Below, one piece after another: positions 1 through 12,614 of a stretch of 15,435 nucleotides of DNA; positions within the stretch are counted from its first letter, which is position 1; each line of letters begins with the position of its first letter. The translations under genes and the position numbers were made by a program. This DNA is from JAFGJU01 sp964570935 (lineage in GTDB: Bacteria; Eisenbacteria; RBG-16-71-46; JAFGJU01): the NCBI GenBank assembly GCA_964570935.1, contig CAZMZP010000068.1, positions 1-15,435 on the forward strand, read 5' to 3'. Below the pieces are notes generated by a model. That model had not been told where the DNA came from and made no database searches. It worked only from the letters and a program-made list of their open reading frames with translations.

Positions 1-135
1 ATGCCTGGAGACAACGTGACGATGGAGATAGAGCTTCACACGCCGATCGCGTTGGAGAAGGAGTTGCGGTTTGCTATCCGCGAGGGTGGCCGCACGGTTG
101 GAGCCGGCGTGGTCGCCGAAATACTGGATCTGTAA
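1..135 (+). CDS. tuf: Elongation factor Tu, C-terminal end (partial, first tuf copy)
   Basis: The window opens inside a reading frame that gives 44 residues starting MPGDNVTMEIELHTPIA and ending in the EF-Tu signature REGGRTVGAGVVAEILDL before TAA at 133-135. This is the end of domain III of EF-Tu, the GTPase that delivers aminoacyl-tRNA to the ribosomal A site. The ATG at position 1 is an internal methionine; the true start lies upstream. The next gene, rpmG, begins 33 bases later, so the two are probably co-transcribed. A second tuf begins at 15309, so the whole cluster sits between two tuf copies. Twelve of its 44 codons end in C, unlike the beginning of the second copy. Identity is very secure. 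Confidence 0.97.
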   Translation: MPGDNVTMEIELHTPIALEKELRFAIREGGRTVGAGVVAEILDL

Positions 136-168
136 GAGACGGATCCGAGTCAGGATTGGTGAGCAAGA

Positions 169-318
169 GTGAGAGAACAGATAACACTTGCCTGCACGAC
201 GTGTAAGAGACGGAATTATTCGTCCATGAAGGACAAGCGGAAGCACCAGGAAAGACTGGAGCTCAAGAAGTATTGTCCCTTCTGCCGTACGCACACCGTG
301 CACAAGGAGACACGTTAG
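169..318 (+). CDS. rpmG: 50S ribosomal protein bL33
   Basis: A 49-residue basic protein of the large subunit, near the E site. It has the usual bL33 length and the zinc-ribbon cysteine pairs of the C+ form: C9-x-x-C12 near the start and C36-P-F-C39 near the end, so it should bind zinc. The GTG start at 169 is the only possible one, because an in-frame TGA lies at 160-162. GGTGAG at 158-163, five bases upstream, can serve as ribosome binding site. It lies between tuf and tRNA-Trp, a common bacterial arrangement (tuf-rpmG-trpT-secE-nusG). It ends in TAG and is followed by a GC-rich hairpin at 330-352. Confidence 0.95.
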   Translation: MREQITLACTTCKRRNYSSMKDKRKHQERLELKKYCPFCRTHTVHKETR

Positions 319-329
319 CGGCACGCACG

Positions 330-352
330 GGGCCTGGACCGCTCACCGGCCC
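330..352 (+). other. GC-rich RNA hairpin between rpmG and tRNA-Trp
   Basis: GGGCC (330-334) pairs fully with GGCCC (348-352). With U335 bulged, GG 336-337 extends the stem against CC 346-347, leaving an 8-base loop. No T-run follows, so it is not a standard intrinsic terminator. It could protect the 3' end of the tuf-rpmG mRNA after the tRNA is cut out, or slow RNA polymerase. The pairing is seen; any role is inference. Confidence 0.45.
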
Positions 353-369
353 GGCGCGATGACTGGAGA

Positions 370-446
370 AGGCGTGTAGCTCTAACGGTTAGAGCACCGG
401 TCTCCAAAACCGGGGGCTGGGGGTTCGAATCCCTCCACGCCTGCCA
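370..446 (+). tRNA. trpT: tRNA-Trp (anticodon CCA)
   Basis: A full cloverleaf can be drawn. The acceptor stem AGGCGTG (370-376) pairs perfectly with CACGCCT (436-442). The D stem is GCTC 379-382 with GAGC 392-395. The anticodon stem is CCGGT 397-401 with ACCGG 409-413, with anticodon CCA at 404-406 in loop CTCCAAA. The variable loop has 5 bases. The T stem 419-423 pairs with 431-435 around the loop TTCGAAT. The discriminator is G443 and the 3' CCA (444-446) is encoded. It reads UGG codons. Sitting between rpmG and secE in the same orientation, it is probably released from the operon transcript by RNase P and 3' processing, which would split the mRNA here. Confidence 0.98.
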
Positions 447-474
447 GAGCGAGAGTGGTGACCCGGACGGATCG

Positions 475-492
475 CGGAAGCGGCCGGCTCCG
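475..492 (+). other. Small hairpin in the secE leader
   Basis: CGGA (475-478), a bulged A479 and GC (480-481) pair with GC (487-488) and TCCG (489-492) around the loop GGCCG. It lies in the 71-base stretch between the tRNA 3' end and the preferred secE start, about 10 bases before the likely ribosome binding site. Stability is modest and a function is not shown. Confidence 0.3.
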
Positions 493-517
493 GTTTCAAA
501 CCAAGGAACGGATAGAA

Positions 518-709
518 GTGAAGAAGTTCATCGAAAGACTCAAGATTTTTCTGAAAGAGGTCAGGCTCGAGATGTCGAAAGTCACCTGGCCCACCAGGGC
601 AGAGCTCAAGGACTCCACGATCGTGGTCATAGTCTCGTGCCTGGTGATTTCGGCTTTCATCGGCGTGGTGGACTGGGTCCTCTACTCGCTGGTGAGACTG
701 GCATTCTAG
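518..709 (+). CDS. secE: Preprotein translocase subunit SecE
   Basis: SecE is the small clamp subunit of the SecYEG channel in the inner membrane. From GTG 518 the product has 63 residues: an amphipathic cytoplasmic helix (about 1-20), the conserved KVTWPTR turn (21-27) and one hydrophobic membrane helix (about 34-58). This is the short single-span form found in most bacteria outside Gammaproteobacteria. The same frame is open back to GTG 455, which would give 84 residues. I prefer 518 because the extra residues look nothing like SecE, because 455 lies 9 bases after the tRNA and would have an 8-base leader once the tRNA is excised, and because AAGGA (503-507) lies 10 bases before 518. nusG follows after 21 bases. 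Confidence 0.92.
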   Translation: MKKFIERLKIFLKEVRLEMSKVTWPTRAELKDSTIVVIVSCLVISAFIGVVDWVLYSLVRLAF

Positions 710-730
710 AGCGCCTTCAGGGCGAGGATA

Positions 731-1639
731 ATGAAACAGACCAAGAATTCCGAGATCGAAAGCGCCGGGACCGCGGCCAAGGCCGCGAAGCCCAAAAAGG
801 CAAAGCCGATTCGCCTGAGCCAGGTCGAAGCCTCTCAGGCGAAGGAACTCGATTCCCCGGCCGATTCTCCGGCCGAGGCCCCGATTGAGGCCGCCGCATC
901 TGAGGCGGAAACCGCGGAAACCCCGGTCGAGGACGTTAGGCCCGAAGCGGAGGCCGTAGCTTCCGAGGGGGACGACGCAGGCTCCGCGGCCGAGAAAGAG
1001 GCCCCCGGTCCGGACGAGGCCGTCACCCAGGCCGAGGAAACGGCCGCTCAGGACGAAAGCGCGGTGGCCGCGCCCGAGAGCGCGGAGCCGGCGGTCGAGG
1101 CGGGCCCTCCGAAGCAGTGGTTCGTGGTGCACACGTACTCCGGCCACGAGAACAAGGTGAAGGCGAATCTGGAGAGGGCGATCGCGTCCCAGGCCATGCA
1201 GGCGAACTTCGCGCAGGTGCTGGTGGCCACCGAGGACTTCGCCGAGATGAAAGACGGAAAGAAGACCATCACGAAGAGGAAGACGTTCCCCAGCTACGTG
1301 CTGATCGAGATGGACATGTCCAACGAAACGCGGCACCTGGTCACGAACATCCCGGGAGTCACCGGATTCGTGGGCACGGGGCGCGATCCCATCCCGCTTC
1401 GGGTAGAGGAAGTGAGGAGGGTGCTGGGTCTTGACGCGGAAGGGAAAGTGGCGAAGCCCACTCCGTCCGTTCCGTTCAAGATAGGCGAACATGTGAGAGT
1501 AGTCGACGGCCCGTTCAGCGATTTCACGGGCGTCGTGGACGAGGTAAATTCTGAACGGGGGAAAGTCAAGGTCATGGTGAGCATATTTGGGAGAGCTACC
1601 CCAGTCGAACTTGACTTTCTCCAAGTTCAGAGCATCTAG
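731..1639 (+). CDS. nusG: Transcription termination/antitermination factor NusG with a long N-terminal extension
   Basis: NusG binds the RNA polymerase clamp through its NGN domain and contacts Rho or ribosomal protein uS10 through its KOW domain, linking transcription to translation. Here residues about 128-233 are the NGN domain (starting KQWFVVHTYSGHENKV) and 249-302 the KOW domain (GEHVRVVDGPFSDFTGVV, 252-269). The protein has 302 residues against roughly 180 for most NusG. The surplus is residues 1-127: a lysine-rich tip (KAAKPKKAKPIRLS) and then an Ala/Glu/Pro-rich acidic tract with 27 acidic and only 3 basic residues in positions 31-127. The ATG at 731 has AGGG at 719-722 upstream. An internal GTG at 1064 (V112) has AGGA 10 bases upstream and would give a near-standard 191-residue form. 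Identity is secure; which start is used is less so. Confidence 0.95.
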   Translation: MKQTKNSEIESAGTAAKAAKPKKAKPIRLSQVEASQAKELDSPADSPAEAPIEAAASEAETAETPVEDVRPEAEAVASEGDDAGSAAEKEAPGPDEAVTQAEETAAQDESAVAAPESAEPAVEAGPPKQWFVVHTYSGHENKVKANLERAIASQAMQANFAQVLVATEDFAEMKDGKKTITKRKTFPSYVLIEMDMSNETRHLVTNIPGVTGFVGTGRDPIPLRVEEVRRVLGLDAEGKVAKPTPSVPFKIGEHVRVVDGPFSDFTGVVDEVNSERGKVKVMVSIFGRATPVELDFLQVQSI

Positions 1640-1689
1640 GACTCATGCTGTGCTCTTCGTCCGAGCCATGCAGAGCGAGTATTGAGTCC
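1639..1689 (+). promoter_or_regulatory. Structured RNA between nusG and rplK; candidate r-protein operator
   Basis: GGACTCA (1639-1645, starting on the last base of the nusG stop) pairs perfectly with TGAGTCC (1683-1689). Inside it GCTCT (1652-1656) pairs with AGAGC (1672-1676), giving a two-helix element with asymmetric internal loops. It ends 48 bases before the rplK ATG. In E. coli the repressor site for ribosomal protein L1 lies in the rplK leader, so position favours a similar role. I could not match the loops to an L1-binding motif from memory. A further 5-bp hairpin, CAGAG/CTCTG, lies at 1703-1715. Confidence 0.4.
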
Positions 1690-1737
1690 TTGTTGTCTGT
1701 GGCAGAGAGACTCTGAAAAGAGGATTGGGAGACCGAA

Positions 1738-2163
1738 ATGGCAAAGCCTGTTGCTGCGATGGTGAAGCTTCAGATTCCGGCGGCGAACGCTACGCCCGCG
1801 CCTCCGGTGGGGCCCGCTCTCGGGCAGCACGGAGTCAACATAGTCGAGTTCTGCAAGGCTTTCAACGCGCGGACTCAGGCCCAGCCGGGCCTGATCATTC
1901 CCGTGGTCGTGACGATCTACAAGGACCGCAGCTTCAGCTTCATCACGAAGACTCCTCCGGCCTCCATCCTGCTCAAGCGGGCTGCCGGAATCGCGAAGGC
2001 CTCCGGCGAACCCAACAAGACGAAGGTCGGCAAAGTGACGAAGCAGCAGGTCAAGGAAATTGCCCAGATGAAGATGCCCGACTTGAATGCCGCGAGCCTG
2101 GAGATGGCCATGAGCATGGTCGAGGGCACGGCCAGAAGCATGGGCATCGAAGTCGAGGAATGA
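1738..2163 (+). CDS. rplK: 50S ribosomal protein uL11
   Basis: A 141-residue protein of standard length that forms the base of the L7/L12 stalk with 23S rRNA, where EF-G and EF-Tu act. The N-terminal domain carries PAPPVGPALGQHGVNI (20-35), including P22 and P26, the prolines that frame the thiostrepton site. The C-terminal rRNA-binding domain covers about 72-141. GGGAG at 1727-1731 lies six bases before ATG 1738. One small oddity: the loop before the proline run reads PAANATP, where most bacteria have a glycine (AGxA). rplA follows after 46 bases with a small hairpin between them, as in the usual L11-L1 pair. Confidence 0.98.
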   Translation: MAKPVAAMVKLQIPAANATPAPPVGPALGQHGVNIVEFCKAFNARTQAQPGLIIPVVVTIYKDRSFSFITKTPPASILLKRAAGIAKASGEPNKTKVGKVTKQQVKEIAQMKMPDLNAASLEMAMSMVEGTARSMGIEVEE

Positions 2164-2171
2164 ACCGGATG

Positions 2172-2189
2172 ACGGCCCGGAAGGACCGT
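2172..2189 (+). other. Small hairpin between rplK and rplA
   Basis: ACGG+CC (2172-2177) pairs with GG (2183-2184) and CCGT (2186-2189), with A2185 bulged and the loop CGGAA. It lies just after the rplK stop and upstream of GAGG at 2197-2200, the likely rplA ribosome binding site. It could influence translation of rplA, but the stem is short. Confidence 0.3.
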
Positions 2190-2209
2190 GTGAGGCGAGG
2201 TACACAGGT

Positions 2210-2914
2210 ATGAAGCTTGCGAAGAGATTCAAGGCCGCCGTCGAGTCGTTCGACGGAGCGGCGAAGTTTCCGCTCGAGAAGGCCATCGAGCTCATCAAGA
2301 CGAACGCGACCGCCAAGTTCGACGAGACCGTCGAGGTCGCGGCCAGGCTCGGCGTCGACCCGAGGCACTCCGACCAGCAGCTCAGGGGCACGATAGTGCT
2401 GCCCCACGGCATCGGAAAGACCGTGAGAGTCCTCGTCATCACGAAGGGCGAGAAGGAGAAGGAGGCCAGGGAGGCGGGCGCGGACATGGTGGGGGCGGAC
2501 GAGTACATCGCGAAGTTGAAGGAGGGGTGGCTGGACACCGACAAGATAATCGCCACGCCCGACATGATGAGCGAAGTCGGGAAGCTGGGCAAGATCCTGG
2601 GCCCCAAGGGCATGATGCCCAACCCGAAGAGCGGCACGGTCACGTTTGACGTGGCCAAGGCCATCAAGGAAGTCAAGGCAGGAAAAATAGAGTACAGGAC
2701 GGACAAGGGCGGCAACGTGCACGTCCCGGTCGGAAAGGCTTCTTTCGACAAGGAGAAGCTGGTCGACAACGTCACCGTGTTTGTCCGGGAGATCATGAGA
2801 GTCAAACCCGCCGCCGCGAAGGGCCAGTACGTGAGGAGCCTGTGCGTCAGCTCCACGATGGGCCCGGGAGTCAAGCTGGACGTGCAGGAGATCCTGGCGG
2901 CGCTGAAGGTGTAA
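2210..2914 (+). CDS. rplA: 50S ribosomal protein uL1
   Basis: uL1 forms the mobile L1 stalk that helps deacylated tRNA leave the E site, and in many bacteria it represses its own operon. The product has 234 residues, a standard length. The family signature KLGKILGPKGMMPNPKSGTV spans 125-144, and the C-terminal part of domain I has SSTMGPGVKLD (214-224). GAGG at 2197-2200 precedes ATG 2210. The N-terminus (MKLAKRFKAA) is slightly shorter than in many relatives. It is followed after 29 bases by rplJ. If autoregulation exists here, the structured RNA upstream of rplK is the natural target. Confidence 0.98.
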   Translation: MKLAKRFKAAVESFDGAAKFPLEKAIELIKTNATAKFDETVEVAARLGVDPRHSDQQLRGTIVLPHGIGKTVRVLVITKGEKEKEAREAGADMVGADEYIAKLKEGWLDTDKIIATPDMMSEVGKLGKILGPKGMMPNPKSGTVTFDVAKAIKEVKAGKIEYRTDKGGNVHVPVGKASFDKEKLVDNVTVFVREIMRVKPAAAKGQYVRSLCVSSTMGPGVKLDVQEILAALKV

Positions 2915-2943
2915 CGCGGAAGAACGCGACGAGAGGAACAGCG

Positions 2944-3462
2944 ATGGCGACACCCGAAAAGCAGCAGACAGTGGAAGACCTGGCCAAGAAGATGGGCGCT
3001 GCAAAGTCGATCATACTCACTGACTTCACGGGGATGGACGTGCTTTCCATCTCGGAGCTCAGGAAGAGGTGCAGAGAGGCCGGCGTTGAATACAAAGTGG
3101 TGAAGAACACGCTTACCAGGCGCGCGGCGCGCGGCACGGCTTACGAGCCGCTGGTCGCGGACCTCGACGGCCCGACCGCCCTGGCCATCAGCTCGACGGA
3201 CGAAGTCACGGCCGCCAGAGTCATAAACGACTTCCGCCGGGAGCACGAGCTTCCGGTCATAAAGTTCGGCCTGGTGGAAGGAAAGATGTTGAAGCCCAAG
3301 GAAGTGCAGAGGCTGGCGTCGCTGCCGTCCAAGGAGGTCCTGCTCAGCCAGTTTGCCGGCACGCTGAAGCGGCCGCTCACTGCGCTTTCGTACGCACTCA
3401 CGTACAAACTGCGCCAGCTGTTGTGCGCGTTCGAAGAGGTCAAGAAACTGAAGACAGAGTGA
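2944..3462 (+). CDS. rplJ: 50S ribosomal protein uL10
   Basis: uL10 anchors the flexible L7/L12 stalk: its N-terminal domain binds uL11 and 23S rRNA, and its C-terminal helix binds bL12 dimers. The product has 172 residues, typical for the family, with the N-terminal domain covering about 1-130 (KSIILTDFTGMDVLSISELR, EYKVVKNTLTRRA) and the bL12-binding helix covering about 130-172. The frame is open further up, into rplA, but ATG 2944 is the right start: AGAGGA at 2932-2937 lies six bases away and the protein then begins as uL10 does. rplL follows after 56 bases that contain two inverted repeats. Confidence 0.97.
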   Translation: MATPEKQQTVEDLAKKMGAAKSIILTDFTGMDVLSISELRKRCREAGVEYKVVKNTLTRRAARGTAYEPLVADLDGPTALAISSTDEVTAARVINDFRREHELPVIKFGLVEGKMLKPKEVQRLASLPSKEVLLSQFAGTLKRPLTALSYALTYKLRQLLCAFEEVKKLKTE

Positions 3463-3464
3463 GA

Positions 3465-3479
3465 GGCCCGACTCGGGCC
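3465..3479 (+). promoter_or_regulatory. Perfect hairpin after rplJ
   Basis: GGCCCG (3465-3470) pairs with CGGGCC (3474-3479) around a 3-base ACT loop, two bases after the rplJ stop. No T-run follows, so it is unlikely to terminate. bL12 is needed in several copies per uL10, and structure between the two genes could help set that ratio by protecting, cleaving or freeing the rplL message. The pairing is seen; the role is inference. Confidence 0.4.
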
Positions 3480-3487
3480 GAAGAGCG

Positions 3488-3499
3488 GAACCCGGGTTC
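3488..3499 (+). repeat. 12-bp perfect palindrome GAACCCGGGTTC in the rplL leader
   Basis: The twelve bases read the same on both strands. An alternative fold pairs CGGG (3493-3496) with CCCG (3502-3505), ending three bases before the ribosome binding site GGAGGT of rplL. It could be a dimer binding site or an RNA switch partner of the 3465-3479 hairpin, or simply chance in GC-rich DNA. Confidence 0.3.
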
Positions 3500-3507
3500 T
3501 GCCCGAC

Positions 3508-3513
3508 GGAGGT
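3508..3513 (+). promoter_or_regulatory. Ribosome binding site GGAGGT of the long rplL start
   Basis: GGAGGT lies exactly five bases before ATG 3519 (spacer AAACG). It supports the longer reading of bL12, which is otherwise unusual. Confidence 0.8.
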
Positions 3514-3518
3514 AAACG

Positions 3519-4010
3519 ATGACCGAAACGCCAAAAGCAACACCCAGGAAGAAGAAGACTGCAAAGGAGGAGGAAGCTTCGCAGGCGGAGGAGGCCGCCG
3601 GCGGAGTGGCCGAACAAACCATGGAAGGAACGGTAAACATGAGCAGTGTGGAAAAAGTGATGAGCCTTCTCGAAGGCATGACGATCGTGGAGGTCGACGA
3701 CCTCGTGAAGAAGCTGGAAGAGAGATTCGGTATCACCGCCGCAATGCCGACGATGATGGCCGGCGCGGCTCCGGCGGCGGCCGCGGTCGAGGAAGAGAAA
3801 GTGGAGTTCGACGCCGTCCTGACGGCCGTGGGCGACAAGAAGATCCAGGTCATCAAGGTCGTGCGCCAGATCACGGGCCTCGGCTTGAAGGAAGCCAAGG
3901 ACCTGGTGGACGGCGCGCCGAAGGCGGTCAAGGAGAAAGTCAACAAGAACGAAGCTCAGGACATCAAGACCAAACTCGAGGAAGTCGGGGCCATAGTAGA
4001 TATCAAGTAG
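3519..4010 (+). CDS. rplL: 50S ribosomal protein bL12 (L7/L12) with N-terminal extension
   Basis: bL12 is the multicopy stalk protein that recruits and activates translational GTPases. From ATG 3519 it has 163 residues against about 120-130 normally. Residues 1-40 are extra: MTETPKATPRKKKTAKEEEA and then an Ala/Glu/Gly stretch. From M41 the protein is canonical: N-terminal dimerisation and uL10-binding domain (about 41-75, SSVEKVMSLLEGMT), Ala-rich hinge (about 80-94) and C-terminal factor-binding domain (about 95-163, with GLGLKEAKDLVDGAPKAVKE). Both starts have support: GGAGGT five bases before 3519, and AAGGAACGG before the internal ATG 3639, which would give the standard 123-residue protein. 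The two forms may coexist. Confidence 0.95.
   Translation: MTETPKATPRKKKTAKEEEASQAEEAAGGVAEQTMEGTVNMSSVEKVMSLLEGMTIVEVDDLVKKLEERFGITAAMPTMMAGAAPAAAAVEEEKVEFDAVLTAVGDKKIQVIKVVRQITGLGLKEAKDLVDGAPKAVKEKVNKNEAQDIKTKLEEVGAIVDIK
3625..3641 (+). promoter_or_regulatory. Internal translation start inside rplL at the canonical bL12 position
   Basis: AAGGA (3625-3629) and CGGTAAAC precede ATG 3639-3641, exactly where most bL12 proteins begin. The bases GGTAAAC-ATGA (3632-3642) nearly copy the upstream start, GGTAAAC-G-ATGA (3511-3522), 121 bases away. This may be a working second start or the remnant of the ancestral one. Confidence 0.45.
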
Positions 4011-4035
4011 CAGAGTGTTTAGCTCCAGCCAAAGA

Positions 4036-4041
4036 AAGGTG
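4036..4041 (+). promoter_or_regulatory. Ribosome binding site AAGGTG that decides the rpoB start
   Basis: AAGGTG ends eight bases before TTG 4050, a normal spacing. It overlaps the alternative GTG at 4041, which would leave that codon without a properly spaced site. It therefore favours TTG 4050. Confidence 0.55.
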
Positions 4042-4049
4042 TGAATACC

Positions 4050-7922
<3,873 letters not shown>

Positions 7923-7924
7923 GA

Positions 7925-7953
7925 GAGTCGAAGTGAGACTGGCGCGCTGACTC
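7925..7953 (+). other. Weak inverted repeat between rpoB and rpoC
   Basis: GAGTC (7925-7929) can pair with GACTC (7949-7953) across 19 bases. AGTC (7926-7929) can instead pair with GACT (7937-7940). Both are short and mutually exclusive. I list it because the other junctions also carry pairs, but it may be chance. Confidence 0.2.
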
Positions 7954-7980
7954 GGTCTTGTTTCGAAGGGAGAGAAGAAG

Positions 7981-12105
<4,125 letters not shown>

Positions 12106-12154
12106 CGGCGGCGCGCGAGCGAGCCGCGTTCAGTTGAAACGTAAGGACACATCC

Positions 12155-12160
12155 GGAGGT
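12155..12160 (+). promoter_or_regulatory. Ribosome binding site GGAGGT for the TTG start of rpsL
   Basis: A full GGAGGT lies five bases (TACCT) before TTG 12166. Since no ATG or GTG lies near the conserved N-terminus, it fixes the TTG as the start. Confidence 0.8.
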
Positions 12161-12165
12161 TACCT

Positions 12166-12549
12166 TTGCCAACACTCAATCAGCTAGTGAGAGCGGGACG
12201 CAGCTCGGCCATGAACAAGTCCTCGGCGCCGGCGCTCGGAGGATGTCCTCAGAAACGGGGCGTTTGCACGCGCGTGTACACGACGACGCCGAAGAAACCC
12301 AACTCGGCCCTGAGAAAGGTCGCCAGAGTCCGGCTCACGAACAGCATTGAGGTGACCTGTTACATACCGGGCGAGGGGCACAACCTGCAGGAACACTCCA
12401 TCGTCCTCATCAGGGGAGGCAGAGTGAAGGACCTGCCTGGCGTCAGGTATCACATAGTCCGCGGCGCGCTCGACACGAGCGGCGTGGACGGCAGGACTCA
12501 GAGCAGGTCGAAGTACGGCACGAAGAAGAAGAAAGCAGCCGCTAGCTAG
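12166..12549 (+). CDS. rpsL: 30S ribosomal protein uS12
   Basis: uS12 sits at the decoding centre and controls accuracy. It has 127 residues from a TTG start and aligns without gaps to E. coli over the core. Residues 34-50 (CTRVYTTTPKKPNSALR) include K43, and 86-92 (RVKDLPG) include K88, D89 and P91. The usual streptomycin-sensitive lysines are thus present, and D89 is the residue methylthiolated by RimO in bacteria that have it. The C-terminus has a basic tail, KYGTKKKKAAAS. The TTG is supported by GGAGGT five bases upstream and by the expected start PTLNQLVR. It follows rpoC by 60 bases and leads the str part of the cluster. Confidence 0.98.
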   Translation: MPTLNQLVRAGRSSAMNKSSAPALGGCPQKRGVCTRVYTTTPKKPNSALRKVARVRLTNSIEVTCYIPGEGHNLQEHSIVLIRGGRVKDLPGVRYHIVRGALDTSGVDGRTQSRSKYGTKKKKAAAS

Positions 12550-12561
12550 CGAGCCGGTTCG

Positions 12562-12595
12562 CGGGGCCGGACCGTCGGTCCGAGAAGAGCCCCCG
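12562..12595 (+). promoter_or_regulatory. Structured RNA between rpsL and rpsG; candidate S7 operator
   Basis: An inner hairpin CGGACC (12568-12573) / GGTCCG (12577-12582) with a 3-base GTC loop is enclosed by CGGGG (12562-12566) / CCCCG (12591-12595), leaving a one-sided purine-rich internal loop (AGAAGAGC, 12583-12590). It ends nine bases before the rpsG ribosome binding site. In E. coli ribosomal protein S7 represses the str operon by binding the rpsL-rpsG junction, so position and shape make this a reasonable S7 site. That it binds S7 is inference. Confidence 0.45.
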
Positions 12596-12614
12596 GACAC
12601 ACTGGAGGTAGCAG

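Noticed and set aside
316..318. TAG read as an amino acid rather than a stop
   Set aside because: Every TAG falls at the canonical C-terminus of its protein and is followed by a new ribosome binding site and gene.
455..517. Longer secE start at GTG 455
   Set aside because: It lies 9 bases after the tRNA, lacks a usable binding site after tRNA excision, and adds residues unlike SecE.
389..1624. Long antisense open frame (411 codons) across tRNA-Trp, secE and nusG
   Set aside because: It runs opposite to secure genes, its protein is Arg/Leu/Gly-rich low-complexity, and its N- or C-terminal part is simply tRNA read backwards. It reflects GC-rich codon structure.
2842..2943. Upstream extension of rplJ into rplA
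   Set aside because: ATG 2944 has AGAGGA six bases upstream and gives the standard uL10 N-terminus.
3465..3505. Intrinsic terminator between rplJ and rplL
   Set aside because: The hairpins are GC-rich but no T-run follows, and rplL and rpoB continue directly.
4041..4049. GTG 4041 as the rpoB start
   Set aside because: AAGGTG overlaps it; the spacing suits TTG 4050. It differs by only three residues and cannot be fully excluded.
12134..12162. Promoter before rpsL (TTGAAA at 12134-12139)
   Set aside because: No -10 like sequence lies at a suitable distance; it overlaps the ribosome binding site region.
12540..12551. Palindrome CGCTAGCTAGCG at the rpsL stop
   Set aside because: Short, spans Ala-Ser-stop codons, and its fold would need a 4-base loop with few pairs; likely chance.
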